From Promethearchaeota archaeon (GTDB lineage Archaea > Asgardarchaeota > Lokiarchaeia > Sigyniarchaeales > Promethearchaeaceae): a stretch of DNA of 64,000 bases. The position numbers and the translations under genes were made by a program. The notes below the pieces were generated by a model. That model worked only from the letters and a program-made list of their open reading frames with translations. It had not been told where the DNA came from and ran no database searches. Shown here in pieces: positions 63,584-64,000 of the stretch. The number at the start of each line of letters is the position of its first letter. The stretch's first letter is position 1. The stretch is from contig JAFGBS010000009.1 of assembly GCA_016933055.1 (NCBI GenBank), positions 447,590-511,589 of the forward strand, read 5' to 3'.

Positions 63584-63988
63584 AATTCGAAATTAGTAAT
63601 ATTCCCATTTATACATTTATTAAAATTAAATGGATGTGAATTTTAGTAATACTATTGCGGAGAATTTCAAAAATCATATCCAAGGTTTTAATCCTAATAA
63701 ATATCAAAAAAACTTAGAATTAAAGGACTTTCGTGATAGAATATAAAAATAAAGAGATTTTTTAAAATTAGATATAATAATACGCACAATAACAGATTTG
63801 TCACCAATTCGGGACTAGTTTCCCAAATTAAGCTTGTAGCAATTTATGTTAATTATCCGAAAATTTTTCAAGTTAGAAATTATCTATAACACAAATCTGA
63901 TAATTATTGGAACCCGATCAACTTAGATTCGTTTTCCGATTCTATGTCTTATGAAAATTCACATAGGGAAAATGTGAGGTGATTTCAG
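63584..63988. promoter_or_regulatory. 405-bp spacer and leader before the right-edge gene
   Basis: The spacer separates the 702-residue gene from a divergent gene start at the right edge, so it should contain promoters for both. It includes a doubtful 38-codon frame (63630-63746). No repeats or RNA genes were recognised. Confidence 0.35.
63630..63746 (+). CDS. possible small protein of 38 residues
   Basis: An ATG frame encodes a polar peptide beginning MDVNFSNTIAENF and ending LKDFRDRI, which has protein-like composition in AT-rich DNA. No Shine-Dalgarno, no family. It could be the remnant of a larger gene. Confidence 0.25.
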   Translation: MDVNFSNTIAENFKNHIQGFNPNKYQKNLELKDFRDRI

Positions 63989-64000
63989 TTGAGTAAAAAA
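63989..64000 (+). CDS. start of a gene cut by the right window edge
   Basis: GAGGTGAT at 63976-63983 is a near-perfect complement of the archaeal 16S rRNA 3' end. Five bases later a TTG begins the frame M-S-K-K, which runs off the window. The strength and spacing of the ribosome site support a real start, though nothing of the product can be said. Confidence 0.45.

Noticed and set aside
1-64000. CRISPR arrays, transposases, integrases or rRNA genes
   Set aside because: No direct-repeat array, no recognisable mobile-element protein and no rRNA motif seen on either strand.

Overview
The window is AT-rich DNA from an archaeon, most likely a member of the Asgard (Promethearchaeati) group. Archaeal identity rests on the translation and transcription genes: aIF5B, S6e, L24e, L7Ae, S28e, S24e, S27ae, Rpo7, Rpo10, Spt4, a Kae1-Bud32 fusion, an archaeal GTP-dependent dephospho-CoA kinase (DUF359), and a tRNA with a bulge-helix-bulge intron. 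The Asgard assignment rests on eukaryote-like proteins: an Arf/Rab-type GTPase with an N-terminal longin-like domain, single and tandem Roadblock/LC7 proteins, an AN1-finger/TPR/JAMM protein resembling a ubiquitin isopeptidase, and a membrane-anchored protein whose C-terminus resembles the EAP30 (Vps22/Vps36) winged helices of ESCRT-II. No rRNA, CRISPR array, transposase or integrase was seen.

Layout. 0-2.7 kb: a left-truncated GltD-like flavoprotein and an HdrD-like Fe-S protein, both on the minus strand. 2.8-11.1 kb: a GT2 glycosyltransferase, a large adenine-type DNA methylase, the EAP30-like membrane protein, a small membrane protein, a GPH-type sugar transporter and a HAD phosphatase. 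11.1-17.2 kb: a 2,011-residue alpha-2-macroglobulin-like surface protein with an intact thioester motif. 17.4-27.3 kb: an AIM24-like protein, a membrane-bound winged-helix protein, phosphohexomutase, longin-GTPase, coiled-coil proteins, a ChlI-ChlD type AAA/VWA fusion, a nucleotidyltransferase and a tandem Roadblock protein. 27.3-37.5 kb: S24e/S27ae/Kae1-Bud32 and Rpo7/Spt4/DUF359, separated by an acyl-CoA block (HMG-CoA-synthase-like/DUF35, thiolase, CoA-transferase, acyl-CoA ligase). 37.8-40.1 kb: a Roadblock protein, an Asp-box protein and a DUF973-like protein. 40.2-44.0 kb: tRNA-His, Rpo10, S28e, L7Ae, L24e, S6e and aIF5B. 44-47 kb: hydrolase, DNA methylase, CPBP protease and a zinc-ribbon protein. 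47.3-54.4 kb: UvrA, the JAMM protein, UvrB and a CopG-like regulator. 54.5-59.5 kb: polyprenol/diacylglycerol-kinase-like protein, NagD-like HAD phosphatase, PhaC-like hydrolase, tRNA-Phe, VIT-family protein and PIG-L deacetylase. 59.5-64 kb: a very AT-rich accessory stretch with a cluster of inverted repeats (possible structured RNA) and two unrecognised large proteins that appear to be diverged paralogues.

How it fits together. The information-processing genes form two conserved archaeal blocks. Around them lie genes for surface glycans and surface proteins (GT2, hexomutase, nucleotidyltransferase, polyprenol-kinase-like, PIG-L, alpha-2-macroglobulin), acyl-CoA metabolism and small-GTPase/membrane systems. 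All function calls come from reading translated motifs by eye; no database search was run.
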